From Saccharum officinarum (lineage: Eukaryota; Streptophyta; Magnoliopsida; Poales; Poaceae): 64,000 bases of DNA. Position numbers and translations under genes: made by a program. Of the stretch, positions 1-12,292 are shown in pieces. The first letter of the stretch is position 1, and every line of letters starts with the position of its first letter. Under the pieces are notes generated by a model that saw nothing but the letters and a program-made list of their open reading frames with translations, had not been told where the DNA came from and searched no databases. The stretch is from positions 50,081,880 through 50,145,879 of the forward strand of contig CM036197.1 of NCBI GenBank assembly GCA_020631735.1, given 5' to 3'.

Positions 1-1181
1 TAAACATCTCAATAGACTACTCTAGATATATATCACTAGCATGGATTAGGACGAACTATAGGGATAATCCTAAGTTATTCTAACTATAAAGTCAAAGCAT
101 ACAATGATTAGTGCAATTACACTTGCCAATCATGGCAAGAAAAGGTTATATCTACACATAGTGATATTAGTAAGGAAGATATGGAACATAGCCGTTACTT
201 CCCTGTAATAGTTGTGCTCTGCTTGCCCTATACTCGGGAGGTGGACTACAGAAGACTCACTAGGACTGTCACTCCCGCGATCTACCACACGATCTGGAAT
301 ATATGGTACAATCGCAGGTAAATACGGTATAGGCACCACGCCTACACAGTGTTTACCACTTACCCATGATATCAATGAGCAAGCGCTATACGATCCTATA
401 CTTAAATATAATTCTGATCTAACTATGCCAAGCATATAATCAAAGTAGACTAAGAATAATATAATTGAGAACATAAGCAAATAGAGCAAAGTCATATCCA
501 ATATGATAGAATAGACTAAAGTCATATTCATACAAATGATGAACTAGATAAATAATATAAGAACAAATACAAAAGTATGAGAGAATTACCAAGTATTCTT
601 CGACAGATCCGAAAATCAAGCAATGCTTGGCTCCTTCTAGTTCTAATCCTATGTAGTTATGCTAAACTAGAGATCTAATTGAGATGGTGGCTCTAAGGCT
701 TCTCTGAATGAGATGAATTCCTGAATTGAATTAGCTAGATTAGGGTTTCTCCTGGGGCCAGGGCCTTGCTTATATAGCCTTCTAGGAAGCACCACAGTCA
801 TTGGATCAAACCGACCTTAATGAACGATTATTATTGATCCTTAAAGGCGGTGGAGGCATAATTTACGAGGTGGCTCCTGATTGGCCATACCACAGGGGCG
901 GACGCCCCTGTTCCGAGCCCATTTCGTCTCCCGTTTATTTCTAGAGTCTTCTCGTACCTTCCACATTTCAGAAAAGTTATGTGTAGCCCCTTTGTCTCTA
1001 TGTAAATCTGACATGTGGGTCTCCTTTACTTATTTCCTGATAACCCCCTACGGAAATAGATATTTACCAAAACTCATGGAATTCTGTCAGTGTAACCCCT
1101 ATATCTAGATAGTATTTGTATTTAGATCATTTCTCATGCTATGTTGACGGTTAAAAATGATACTTATTTACCATCAACAGT
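1..1181 (-). mobile_element. LTR-like sequence, minus strand, left end cut by window
   Basis: Read on the minus strand, the segment opens at 1181 with TGTTGATGGTAAATAAG. A short imperfect copy of the terminal motif in opposite sense follows (TGTTGACGGT on the plus strand at 1142). A U3-like stretch comes next, then a good TATA box (ctatata, plus 771-777) and an R/U5-like leader. There is no credible ORF. This layout suits an LTR of a Ty3-type element running off the left edge. Its partner LTR and internal region are not in the window, so the family is not assigned. Confidence 0.45.
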
Positions 1182-2232
1182 AAGCTAAAATTGTCATGAA
1201 ACCACCATCAGATAACCTTGATAGTTGAAAGGGCTAAAATAGACTTTTTTAGAAAACTAGCAAACTTGCTTGTGCGTTGTAACAGAACCCAATACATATT
1301 AGAATCGGACTACGTATCATTGCTAGATGCAACTTGTTCTAACTCGCTCGCTCATGAGTGTGGGTCACATACGAGATACAGAGGACGTAACCCAATGTGT
1401 CTTACTGTTGATTTTGTATCCATCTTCGTTAACTAGATGCGAGTTGTTATGACCCATAAGAGTACAAGTCATGTGGGTCTGGGTCACGTAAGCGGGATAA
1501 AAGAAACTCTCAACTACCCGATAGTTAGGAGAGACGAAAAAATAAATAAACTTTTGGATCTTTAATATTAAAAACACTCAGGAATAAGAAAAAATATGAA
1601 AGAACAAAAATTATCAGAAACTAGAAAAAATTAGAAAATAGAAAGAAAAAGCAGACCAAGCAATCAGCACGAACAAAAAAAGACGGAACAAGCAAACAAC
1701 TAAAAAGAATGCGGAGGGCCAGACAAAAACATTGCAAAAAATTTGGCTCCTTAATATTATGTATACATTAAATCATACTCGATGTCATTACTAGGCACGA
1801 GTTATTAGATTTCTTTTCTCCATTTGCAAAATAAAAAAATATTTAGACATAATATATCAAAGCTTTTGTTTTCAAACTATCTATGTGCTGCTATTGTTAA
1901 ATATCGAGTTCCGTTAGTCTTTTTAAGATCCTATAAAATTTATAATTTAAACATTTGGTTAAAGTAGATAAGACATTAGTCTATTAAGGACTAATCTAAA
2001 GATTTAGACTCGATTAGACAATAAATTGTTCAAGATTTCAGTTTACGTTTTGATTAGTTAGACCATCAATTGATCCATGCTTTACTAAAAATAAGTTTTG
2101 TTTTTAAATCAAAACTAAATCAACATTTTGATGGTGAAAATATTTGTCTTTTAGAGAAAGGTCAATTATTCAACGACAAATAATATTGTATTTATTATTT
2201 TCACTATTTATGAGAAAAAATAAAAAAATATC
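1182..2232. other. AT-rich intergenic sequence, no gene seen
   Basis: About 1 kb of AT-rich sequence with poly-purine runs (1560-1740). No ORF shows protein-like composition, and there are no clear terminal repeats or tRNA-like boxes. It is probably old, degraded repeat DNA. Confidence 0.5.
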
Positions 2233-3601
2233 TGTAACATCCTTGGTGTTATGGTAACTAAAACTGGCCATGTCATCATATGTATTGCAAAACATTTATG
2301 TTTAAGTCAACTTGATATGCATCAACTAAAACAAGTTTACATTTATTAGGTTTTATTGAGTTCTTGTGATGTTTGACTTGAATCCAAAACCCTAGTTTTG
2401 AATGTCATCTCAAATACTTAATTTATGCCCTATATACTTTGAGGTATAAGCTGTGTTTACACTAGTGTCAAGTATAATGTATATATCCAAGTACAACGTT
2501 TAAAAATAAACTCCAAGTTTGAGGTTGAATTTGAGTTCCAAAACTTGACCTAAGTTTTCCAATTCAAATTTGAATTCAAATTGGGAGTTTTATTAAAATG
2601 AATTTCTCAAATAAACTTGCTCAATTCTTAGCATCATTTATTAGTACAAAGTTTGTACTAGGCAATGGTGAGCTTGATTGAGATGCTTGATCATTAATTA
2701 ATCACCTATTAAATGCCAAAAGTGGCTAATTACCTCAGTTATCCCAAACCCTAATTCTGTTTTTTTCTCTTTATCCTATTCAAAGTACCTCTCTGTTTTA
2801 ATAAAAATCTTCAAAACTAAAAGGTTTTGGATGTTGATCCTTAAAGCAGTTTTGTAGAGCTCATGTAGATGTACAAAATTTCTTTTTGGATCTCTTCTTG
2901 TTGTTTTGAAATTTTTTGGAGAAAATGGGAGAAGAAGTTGCCTGTTTCAGTTGCTCTGAAACTGAACCTTCAGTTTCAGTGAAAATAGTTTCAAGCGCAC
3001 TAATTCGAAATGAAAAATCTTCAAATTATTATCTCTTTTGAGCTTGGTTCTTTAAGAGAAGTTGGAAAGCATGGATCAAAGAACAACTTTGCTTCAAGTG
3101 GATCATTGAGTTGCTTAGTGAAATCAAGAGATCGAGAGACATGAAAGGGAGGGTTTCAGTCAGGTTCTTCTGTCGTGGAGAGCAGGGAGCCTGCTAGCTC
3201 GCCGCCGGTCGGTCACCGCCTAGCGCCGCCCCTTGCCTGCTTGACATGCACACGTCACGGTGGCAGTTGCAAGCTACTGCTGGCTTGCCCAGCTACTTCG
3301 CCGAGTCGTCTTAAGCCGAGCCCGGCCGATGATGTTTTTCCTTCCCTTCTAGCTCGCCGTTGCCGTTGTTTGCCCGCCGCCGCAAATTCGCTTTGACTGC
3401 TTGCCCCCTCTCGATTGCTCGCGCGCACAACTCCGTTAAGCTCTTGTGCACCGCCTTGAACCATCACCGCGAGCTAACGCCACCGCAATCCGTCGGACAC
3501 ACCGTTTCATTCACGGCGGAGAATTTTTTTATTTTTAGTCCAAATTTGAAACAAATTTTAAATTTAACCCGTGTTTGATTTTTTTAAATCTAACCCGTTT
3601 G

Positions 3602-3790
3602 GCCCCGCCACCATGCATGGCGGGGCAAATGCACTGAACCCCGCCATGCATGGTGGCGGGGTACAGGTCCCACGTGGCGGGGGATGTGGCATGCCACCCG
3701 GGTGTACCCCACCATGATGCGTGGCGGGGTATGCCAAACCCGCCACCCATCATGGCGGGTTACACCCCGCCACCCATCATGGCGGGGCAC
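3602..3790. repeat. Left subterminal palindromic repeat cluster of the MULE-like element
   Basis: Five units of a GC-rich palindrome, core CCCCGCC-(A)TG-GGCGGGG, are packed into about 190 bp, with variable spacers such as ATGCA and CCCATCATG. They are candidate transposase-binding sites and can fold into strong hairpins. Confidence 0.7.
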
Positions 3791-3981
3791 GGCCTAAATA
3801 AAATCACGCCCCGCCATGCCCGCTCGGCCGACGCCCCGCATTTGCAGCCGCGCCGCCGTCGTTGCCCGCGCCCCCAGCGACGCTGAGCCGCCAAGACCAA
3901 CCCTCTTCGCGCCTTTGTCAAGCTACTTTTGATAGTAACATTCGTGACTACAACTCAGTTACCTTTAAAATTCACGCTTAC

Positions 3982-5756
3982 CTCTTCGGACTCTGAATCC
4001 TCCACTACAACCTCCTTACCCTTGCTGGCCTCGACTGCCTTGGCCTGAGAGGCCTGACGCCGGTAGTAAGCCGCCTCCACCTCGTCCCAGCTATGTACTA
4101 ACTCAACATCCTCCTCGGGCATTGATCCTAACTCCTCTGCAAGACGAAGTAGCTCGGCTATCCTTCCCATGTCATAGGCATCCCCGTCCTGAGGATAGCC
4201 CAATTCTTCAGCTAGACGAATGAGCTCGCCTATCCTCCTGGTGTCGTCGTCTTCCTCCGGCTCGGCCTCCTCTTCAACCACAATCGGACGACTTGTGGTG
4301 CCACCAACTCCTGTGTCCCGCTTTAGTGTCCTATTCTCTGTGTACCTAGCACGAGCCACATCTGCTTGCCAGTTGCCGATGCATCCAATCTCTGCAAGTA
4401 CAAAATGCAAACAATTAACACGATCTTTGCAATGACTTTATTGACAGTCAAACAAAGAAGATTAAGTTTCCAAAAATGCAATGACTCACTCGCACATAAT
4501 GAGTCAATAGTATTGTTCAAGCCTTGCATCTCTGCTCTCGCAGCCTCCTCTGCAGCCTTCCTTGCATCCTCTTCAGCCTTTCGTGCCTGGTACTCCTCTA
4601 CATCCTTCTTCTTTTGCCTGTACCACTTCTTTCACGCAATACTCTCCGAATTACGAACACACAGGTCTTGGGCCCGTCATAGCATTTTCTTCTTATGGTT
4701 CTTAACGAAATCAGTGACGTAGTTTGCAGGATATCCTATCATCTTGCGAAGTGCTACCATTGTCTTATACTCATCCTTGAACTTATACACATCATCATAT
4801 GATTCCCATTTGCATTTCTGAGCGCTATGTTGCAACAAATAGATGAATACAAAGTTAGCGTGCCAAAGCAAACAAAATAAAACATTAGCACTAAGTGTCA
4901 ACAGTCCTAGCAAACCTCGTCATAATCGATCATGTGGCCACAGAAGTGCCCAATCCCAAGGCCTGAAGGGACAAGGCCGTAGCTAGCTTCAACACCATAT
5001 TTGCACATCACAGGAGGCGCAATAGACCTCCTCTTCTTCTTCCAGTCTATCACCTCCTCATTCTTCTCCGGCTCTGGCCAATGGCTCTTTGGACCATAGA
5101 CCCATTACTTGAAACGGTACTTGGGAAAATCATGATCCTACAAAATCAAAACAGTAAAACACACATATAGGACATGATATTCCAAGGTTCACTCAAACCT
5201 TACCTCATGTCGTAGAGGACAAATGAACTCTTGTTCATTGCGTGGGTTTATCACGGCTTGCTCTCCGCAAAGGCACTTTGGAGGATCCTCGAGCCGGCGT
5301 GCTGATGCTACGGCCTTCTCTTCCTCCGTCATAGGAGGAGGGTTAGGAGGGGGCGAAACCCAGCGAGTAAACACCTCATGCTTGCAATGATCAACGCCGA
5401 GGTAGAAAAGGAGAATCATTGGGTCAAACTTGTCCGAACCGTCGATCCATTGGAAGAAAAAGCACCGAAAGTACGGCTACAAAAAAGTTTAAATTATATC
5501 ATCGCGAATACAACATCAGAAACCAATAAGAAAAACAAAGGGCACAATTACTTACGCTACAACTATAACATGTGTAGAAGCAACGAGCCGCAGTATCTGG
5601 ATGTCTTGACTGGCTCACGTGCACTGGATGACCACAGTCACAGTTAGGGAAAGGTTCCTCGGGAGGAACGGACGCATCCTTGCAAGACACGTCGGGGTAC
5701 ATCTCTCTAGGACGACCCTTTTTCCTCCAAATCGACTCACGATACGAGTCCTCCAT
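3982..5756 (-). pseudogene. GRF-type zinc-finger protein gene, broken, inside the transposon
   Basis: A multi-exon gene can be followed on the minus strand. Exon 1 is 5556-5756 (start MEDSYRESIW), exon 2 is 5204-5476, exon 3 is 4916-5137, exon 4 is 4490-4817 and exon 5 is 3982-4391. All junctions are GT-AG and keep frame where tested. Exons 1 and 2 together give a GRF-like zinc finger: CDCGHP, then CFYTC, then C-FFFQWIDG. A proline segment (PPPNPPPMTEEEK) and a second Cys pair (CLCG) follow. Exon 4 encodes a charged, coiled-coil-prone segment. Exon 5 carries two copies of an IGEL/IAEL-RLAEELG repeat and an acidic end. Decay is clear: a TAA in exon 3 after FPKYRFK and two TGA codons in exon 4. 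GRF fingers bind nucleic acid in other proteins; the role of this family is unknown. It may be a captured or element-resident passenger gene. Confidence 0.65.
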
Positions 5757-6075
5757 CTAATAACACGAAATGATTTCTACACAAAACACATATCACTTAT
5801 ATAATGTACAATATCAATACGATAAAAACTAATATAACTTTACTAACTATATTAACCAAACATACTACAACGATGGACGCAGAGAAGGGGTGGCCGGAAC
5901 AAGGTCCGACGATGGGCCGGTAGCCGACGGGGTGGGGCCCTAGGCGGGAGGGGCGCCAGAGAAGGGCGTCGAGGGGGGGGAGCTCAGTCCTGGGGCGGAG
6001 AGGGGCGCTGTGGGAAATGGAATGGATAAATGGCCAAAAACAAGAAGTATTCGGGCTTTTAAATGGGCGAGGTTG

Positions 6076-6236
6076 TACCCCGCCATGCATCATGGCGGGT
6101 TAGGGGTACCCCGCCATGCATCATGGCGGGGTACTCCTTTCCACGCTGGCCTACAGCGTGCCATGTGGGACCTGCACCCCGTCACCATGCATGGCGGGGT
6201 TCAGTGCATTTGCCCCGCCATGCATGGTGGCGGGGC
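6076..6236. repeat. Right subterminal palindromic repeat cluster of the MULE-like element
   Basis: Four palindromic units of the same family as at 3602-3790, in inverted arrangement as part of the long TIR. The outermost pair is near-identical to the left outer pair, including the spacer caaatgcactgaac read inverted. Confidence 0.7.
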
Positions 6237-8579
6237 CAAACGGGTTAGATTTAAAAAAATTTTCAAATGCGGGTTAAATTTAAAATTTGTTTCAAATTTG
6301 GGCTAAAAATAAAAAAAATCACGGCGGACGCCATCACCGCCGTGTGGACACCCTCACCGTGGCCAGCCGCCTCCGCCGCTCCATCGCTTCAACCGATCGC
6401 GAAATTGTGATCGTGGTATGCCTCTTGTGCTGCTCGGCGCTCCAATTTCACTTCTACCGTAGCGGAGTGGCAAGCTCGCCGTCGCATCATCGGGCGGACC
6501 GCCGCCGGCCCGCCATAACCGTGGTCGTCCTTGGTTCGCATCCTTGCCTGCTCGTCTGATGCCCTAGATAGGTCCGCAAGGGAGAGGGTAGCACGTAGGG
6601 GTAGTAGCCGCCGCCGGGGATTGCGCCAGTCACCGGCGGCTGTTCCCGCTGCTCTGCTCGAAGGCGCGAGGCCGAGCAGGTTTCCTTCTTGGGCTGGCCC
6701 AGGCCAGGCGAGTGGGCGGTGGGCCGGAGGAAAGAGAGGGAGAGTTGAGCTGTTAAGAAAGATGATTTTCCTTTTTCTGAGAAAAATAAATAGTGCAGTA
6801 TGTTGTAAAATCCATGTAAAATTATTTAGAGCTGATAAAATCCTAAAATATTTTGTATAAGCTTTTCATGCCATGCTTTATTTAATAAAATTATGAAATG
6901 TGAAATTTGAGTACCTTTTGCATGTCAATTAATTATCTCAAATAATTTGTAACTTCTATTATTTTTCTAGGCCTAAATAATTGTCCAAAAATTTTGAAAA
7001 TTGTTTTTACACTTAGTTATGATGTAATATTCTTAAAATAAAATTTTGAGCTTAATTGGGCAAAGTTGATATTATACCTAATTTAGGCTTAATTATTTAA
7101 TTAATTATTCACTTAATTAATGCTTAATGACTTAGGGTTTGCTTGACTTTGCGTTTGGTTGTTGATCTTGGGACATGACCATGATGATGTTCCTTGGCAT
7201 TATACTTAGTTTCTTGAGTTTATAATCAACTTGTAATTAAGGAATAATAATAACTTTTTATGTAAGTAATAAGAGTCATTAGTAAACAATAATACTTGCG
7301 TAATAGATGCAACCTCTTGGGTAAAAAGATTTAGTATGAAAGGTTAATTGGTTTTGTTGGCTTGCAACTGTACCGTGAAGGAAAGTTGTACTCAAGTTCT
7401 TAATTTGGTCATACCATCATCAAGCACATGTTTATTACTTCATCATGTTAAAGCATATCATGTTATCTCGTGTAGTCCCATGAACGAGGAGGTAAATGTT
7501 ATCAAACCAGTCCCCGAGGAAAAGACAGTCAACAGTGGAGGTTGGTTTCGACATTGGTGGGACTGACCCCGAACCTGAGATTTCGTCGACCAAGGCAAGC
7601 CTCGGTTTCATTTAAACCATTCATTGACTTTTACAAAGTTTATTATCACTTGTGTTACTACCTTGTTGCATTAAGTAATTAGAAGTTGAGTGATAACCTA
7701 ATTGCTGCATTACCAACCTTGACTGTTCCTAAATCATCATTGTTACCTGCTTTTATTTAAGAAATGCTTAGTTATGCTTAGCCCTGCTTAATGATAGGCT
7801 TTTAAATGAAATGTTTTGCTATGCGTTATAATGGTATAACTCGATGGATATTGATAATGAGGTATGATAATGAAATTTAGACTGGTCGAGTAACTTACAT
7901 CGACAATGGAGTCTCCTTGTAGTGTTTTCGACTGTGTCGCTTAGGAACCATCTGTTGTTGGCCCTTGATCAAGAACTTGTTAGTACTCTCCACATGCTCG
8001 ATGTAAGCCCTTCTATGGCTATTCTATTACGAGACGGACAGCCACGCACTAGGAGTGGAGAGATGGTGGGAGTAGCGTGTACCTGTAACACCTCTGGATG
8101 TTAAGCAGGCATTCACATCGTAAATCATGAGCATTTACATTTCATACATGATCATCATCACATGCAAATTAAGTTAGAATTTATTTAACTGTGATAATCA
8201 TGTTTGAGCTCTGAGTTTGGTAAAAATCCTAGGTAAAAGTGGTAAAAATTTGTGGAGCTATAACTTTAAATAACTTAGAAATAATTAACATGATTTTTGG
8301 AGCAAGTTTTGTATTAAAAATCTCCCCAAATTTTGCTTTTAAAAACATTTAGAAAAATGAGTTATCATTTAAAAATTTGACTTTAAATCACCAACTCAAA
8401 ATCTATTTAGAATTTTAAAAAGTGCCCTAAATGAAAGTTGTAGAGAATTAAATTTTGAACAACTTTTGTTTTAGGGACAATTTGTGAAAATGTCTTTTTC
8501 ATCTTCAAAATTTGAATTTGAATCAAATATAAAAAATCTGAAAAAATATATTTAGAAAAGAAAAAGGAATTTCTTACCT

Positions 8580-9450
8580 TAGCGGGCCGCCGCCTCCGCT
8601 TTGGCCTGCTCGCGCAAGCGGCCCGGCCTAGCTTCCCACTTCTGCGCCTACCTCCGCCCGCGCGCGCGTGACGTCGTGGCGCCGCGGCAGAAGCCGGCCG
8701 CCGCGTGGCCGTACGTCGCCGACACCGCGTGCCACGCGCCCTCCGGTGGCCCACGTGTCCCTCCGCGCCCGCCTACTCCCTCCGCGCGCTCGCCCGCCTT
8801 CCCTACTGCCTCCATTTCCAGCTCTTCACCTCACAGCAGCGCTCGGCTGCAGTCCCGCCTCCGCCACCGCACGCGCCATCGCCGGAGATGGCGTTCCGGC
8901 CGTTCCGCCTCACAATCGACGCCTCCATCTTGACCCGAGCTCCGCCTTTCCCTCGCGTAGCTCGTGCTCGCTCCAGTTGGCCGTGGTAAGCCTCCCCTCC
9001 GCGTGAATTGCTCACCGGAGTTCCGACCGAGCTCGCCGAAGCTTTCCGCTCCGTGGACTGCTCTCTTCCGCCCCACCTTTTTCCCTTCTAGCACGCGCAT
9101 CTTGCTCGCCATGGCTCATCGTTGCTCGAGCACCTTTCCAGTGACCGTGGCATGGTCGAGGATGGCCGACCGACGACCACCCGTGCCACCGCTCTGCCAT
9201 TGGCGATAACGAGTCTATTCCCGAGCTCCTCCGGTCATGCCGTTTGCACCAACGTGACCGCCTAGGCACGGGGATCACGATGGTGGTGACCTCACCGCCG
9301 GCGAGCTCTCCGGTGGCGAGAACCGCGCAGTCAGCGTTTCCCTCTCCTCTGTGTGGCTGACATGTGGGGTCATGGGCCCACCTGTCTGCCTCAGCTCGCG
9401 CTCGCGTGTGCACTGCACCGGGTGCATCCAGCATTTTCAGCGGCTACGGT
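8580..9450 (+). other. GC-rich core of the E1 LTR
   Basis: About 870 bp of strongly GC- and CpG-rich sequence sits between AT-rich flanks inside the LTR. It has short overlapping ORFs in several frames but no recognisable protein. The equivalent core occurs in the 3' LTR (19200-19876) with many small indels. Possible roles are a promoter or leader region, or a host GC-rich segment captured long ago. Confidence 0.4.
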
Positions 9451-11540
9451 TAAATGGATTTTTGAAAATGATTTTTCAGAAATTGTTAAAAGGGTTTCTA
9501 AAATCCATAACTTGCTCATTTTAGCTCCAAAAATTGTAAAACAAATTTTGTAGTGTTCCTCTGGACTAGATCTACAGTTTAAAAATATTGCATGTCAAGT
9601 TTGAAATACTTCAGTTTTTATATGATCACTAAAACTGCTGTTTTCTTGTTAAATATGTAATAAATCACAGAAAGCTCAGAAAAATATGGTTCAACTTGTT
9701 ATAATTTTCTTTTGTGATGTACTTTCTAGGAAAAATATATGTCATGCATGTTCTGTGAAAAAATCTTGAGTTGTAGTACAAGTGTTTAATATTGTTAATA
9801 ATTGTTATTTTTGCTAGAGAGAAAAATATGAATAAAACATGCATGTAATAATTTTTCTATAGTGATTGTTTATTGTGTAGAATATAGGAAAAATGTAAAA
9901 TCTGTTGTTTGATACATTTCATAGTATAAAGTATTTTTATGCTCATTTTTGGGTCCTAGCTTGTTATTTTTGTGTAGGCAGTTCTAGTAATCCCAGTACA
10001 ATGAAATTTTTATGGTATGCTAGATTAGATGATACAAAGGTACTGTAATTTTCTCAGATTTTTCTGTGCTACTAAAATAGGTGTTGCTGTTCAAACCTAG
10101 TTGCAATTAGGGTTTTATTTAACCTTGTTAATGCATGACTAGTGAATAGGATTTTGCTTTGGTGTATCTTTGAAGCATTTAATAAAATGTGCTGACTTAG
10201 CATGGTAGTAGTAGTAGAAGAGAATGCAATAGATGACATGTGCTTGTAGTCTGTATAGTCTTGGATGATGTTGACTACCTTATAGAAGAAATGTATTCCT
10301 ACTTTATGAAATAAAGTGAACTTAATTATCTACATTTCATTCATCATGACCATTACATGTCATTTGCGCAATGCACCTAGGCATAAGCACTTATACGATT
10401 GCATCATACAGGATCGCAGGAAGTAACGTCGGTAGCAGTTTCCGAGGAGCGAGAAGAGCAGCCCAAGGAGCAGGAAGTGCCCAAAGCCGACGAGGAGGTC
10501 GGTGAGGATCTTCCGGAGTGCCCAGACCACCGTCCGAGCTCTTTTAAGAGAGGCAAGCCCCGGAGCATTTCTCTCCCCCGGTTTGCAAAGATTTTATGAA
10601 TGCTTTACTTTAACTGTTGTATTAAGTTTAGGAGTTGTTTGCAACCGTTGCTGCATTATACTTTGTTTACTACGTTCTACCCTATCCTTGTCACCTTGTC
10701 ATTCGCAGTCAAGTAATTGCTTAGCTTGCTTAGACCGGTAGAAGTCGGGTGATTTCCTGTCACCTGTGAGCTATAGGTGGTTACCTGGATCTGCTTGAGA
10801 AAGATGTCATCATGAAATAACTAAGTGTTAATGTGAAATTGAGACTGGATGGAAACTTGCAGGGTTTCGGACTATAGTGTTTTCTATTTGTGTCGATTAA
10901 GGACCGTCCGTTGTTGGGCCTCGGGTCATGTTGAACGCATGCCTCACATTTAGCTGGCCGGATAAAGTACCTTCTGACCGTGAAGCTGGAAGATTATTCG
11001 GGCCGAGTGGATTGCCCGCAACGCACTGTACCGGAGTAGTAGTGGCAGGATACGGGGGCGCGATGATAAGGCCAAAGAGCAGTCGAGCGGCCCCCGGGTA
11101 CATGTGGTTCCTGGCAAGCTCGCGACTTCACCTGAATGGTTGACTCGGTGACCAACACCTCACTTTAGTGGGTGAGTGAAGTTTGTGTGAGGAATAACTT
11201 ACTAGCTGGTTAATAATCGATTCAAATCACCATCGTTCACTGGATAGTGAGCACTTGACTTGAGCTACTTCATCGTAGTAATATTGATGGAACACTTGGA
11301 CAGTTATATGAAATATGACATAATGGAAGTGGTTAGTGATCATTGGTTATCATTACCTGTTTAATTACATGTTACTTTAGTACAGGTGCAAATGTAGTTG
11401 ACAGGTTAATAAAGATTTAACTTGATGCAAAGCTTTTGTAAAGATTCTCTAAATACTAAAAATGCCTTTTGCAAATGAGTCAGCTACCCCACCAGACAGC
11501 CTGTCATGATTCCTTGGTGTCTTTTATTTTTGGTTCTGTC

Positions 11541-11599
11541 GGGTAAGTCTATCTAAGTACCTTCTCATACTCAGGGCTTTGTTCCCACTTGTTGCAGAT
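11541..11599 (+). promoter_or_regulatory. Conserved GTAAGT...TTGCAG module in LTR
   Basis: GGGTAAGTCT (11541) through CTCAGGGCTTTGTTC to TTGTTGCAG (ending 11597) is strongly matched in the otherwise different LTRs of element E2 (48685-48740 and 55941-55996). It has the form of a 55-nt intron, shorter than plants usually splice. It may instead supply a donor for longer introns or act in RNA 3'-end formation. Confidence 0.5.
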
Positions 11600-12025
11600 A
11601 GGCAGATGTATTACGGCTACTGTATCAACTGCCTTTATCCTGCAATGGGAGAAGCTTAGGACCATGGGCAATGGTCATTCACTACATCTCGTCTGATGCT
11701 TTTGATGGAAGATGATCCTGAACTGGCAATGTATTTTGAACTCTGTGTGCGTGTGTGATTTGAACAAAATGCTTCCGCTACTTTCATTCGAAACTGGTTT
11801 GTAATAACTATGTTTAAACTATGATGTATTTGTGCCGTGAACTTTTATGTAACTTGTGATGGTGACCGCTGAACTTATTACGATCTTGGCTGGTATGCAA
11901 GTTGGTTTGAAATCCGTCATGATTTCACGGACTACCGGGTTATACGGACTTAAGTTTGCTAAATCATCTGCTCGGTGGATGATTTTCTCACTTAATCTCG
12001 TATAATTGGTCGGTTCTGTTACAGC

Positions 12026-12037
12026 TGGCATCGGAGC
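12026..12037 (+). other. E1 primer-binding site
   Basis: TGGCATCGGAGC lies 2 bp after the LTR end. It differs at two positions from the TGGTATCAGAGC seen at 49218, the usual complement of the initiator tRNA-Met 3' end. Its place right after the LTR supports the LTR boundary. Confidence 0.75.
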
Positions 12038-12286
12038 ATGGTTTAGCGTGTTTATTGTTCACAAGTGTATTTAAAACAAAAATATGTTTAAAAAACATGA
12101 TTTACAAACTAAGAGTGTGCCAGTGGTCATATCCTTTATGCCCAGTAAGGACTCTAGGTGGCTTAATTAAATACTGACTTGGGGGTTCTTGCACCATATT
12201 TCTCTTTCGTTGCTCATACGGCGTGCTATTGTATGAGTGCCACTTACTTGAGTGGTAATGTATGGACCAGTTGCCTCTACGCCTCG

Positions 12287-12292
12287 GTAAGT
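12287..12292 (+). promoter_or_regulatory. Candidate splice donor in E1 leader
   Basis: CTCG|GTAAGTG is a near-consensus donor 250 nt into the leader. Acceptor-like TACAG sites sit directly before the ATG of the accessory ORF (12808-12812) and directly before the gag ATG (14179-14183). The sequence shows the sites; splicing itself is inferred. Confidence 0.4.

Larger units (their letters stand above)
3521..6320. mobile_element. 2.8-kb TIR DNA transposon (MULE-like) carrying a GRF zinc-finger gene
   Basis: The left end GAATTTTTTTATTTTTAGTCC (3521) and the inverted right end GATTTTTTTTATTTTTAGCCC (ending 6320) match except for two positions. Homology continues inward for roughly 150 bp as a long TIR. 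Perfect 8-bp target-site copies ACGGCGGA lie at 3513-3520 and 6321-6328, and the match extends 2 bp further on the left sides (tc). Both subterminal regions carry palindromic CCCCGCCATGCATGGCGGGG-type units. The interior holds a spliced, now broken gene on the minus strand and no transposase. Long TIRs with 8-10-bp TSDs suit a non-autonomous Mutator-like (Pack-MULE) element. A hAT-type element with 8-bp TSD is the alternative. Confidence 0.75.
2233..8083 (+). mobile_element. Old Tekay-like LTR, split by a DNA transposon and cut by E1
   Basis: It starts with TGTAACATCCTTGGTGTTA at 2233, the same kind of terminus as the LTRs at 8084, 34763 and 52569. The AT-rich left part, GC-rich core (3170-3520 and 6329-6760) and later motifs follow the same order as in the 8084 LTR. 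One example is GTGTCGCTTAGGAACCATC near 7934, which corresponds to GTGTCGATTAAGGACCGTC near 10893. Without the 2.8-kb transposon (3521-6320) and one TSD copy, about 3.04 kb of LTR remains. The right end is missing because element E1 starts at 8084. It is a solo or truncated LTR of a relative of E1 and older than both insertions in it. Confidence 0.65.
8084..12023 (+). mobile_element. E1 5' LTR (3,940 bp), Tekay-type chromovirus
   Basis: It starts TGTAACACCTCTGGATGTTA and ends TTCTGTTACA, with inverted ends TGTAAC/GTTACA. The first 1,176 bp align with the 3' LTR at 18703-19876. The layout is an AT-rich part (8084-8580), a GC-rich core (8580-9450), a long AT-rich part, and a 3' part with motifs also found in element E2's LTRs: a splice-donor-like GGGTAAGTCT at 11541 and TTGTTGCAG at 11589. 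The bases directly upstream are GTACC, the expected 5-bp TSD; its partner would lie beyond the assembly gap. Confidence 0.85.

Noticed and set aside
8601..9434. Several overlapping ORFs of 70-140 aa in the GC-rich LTR core
   Set aside because: They are open in many frames at once because stop codons are rare in GC-rich DNA. Composition is Arg/Pro/Ser-rich, and frames are not kept between the two LTR copies.
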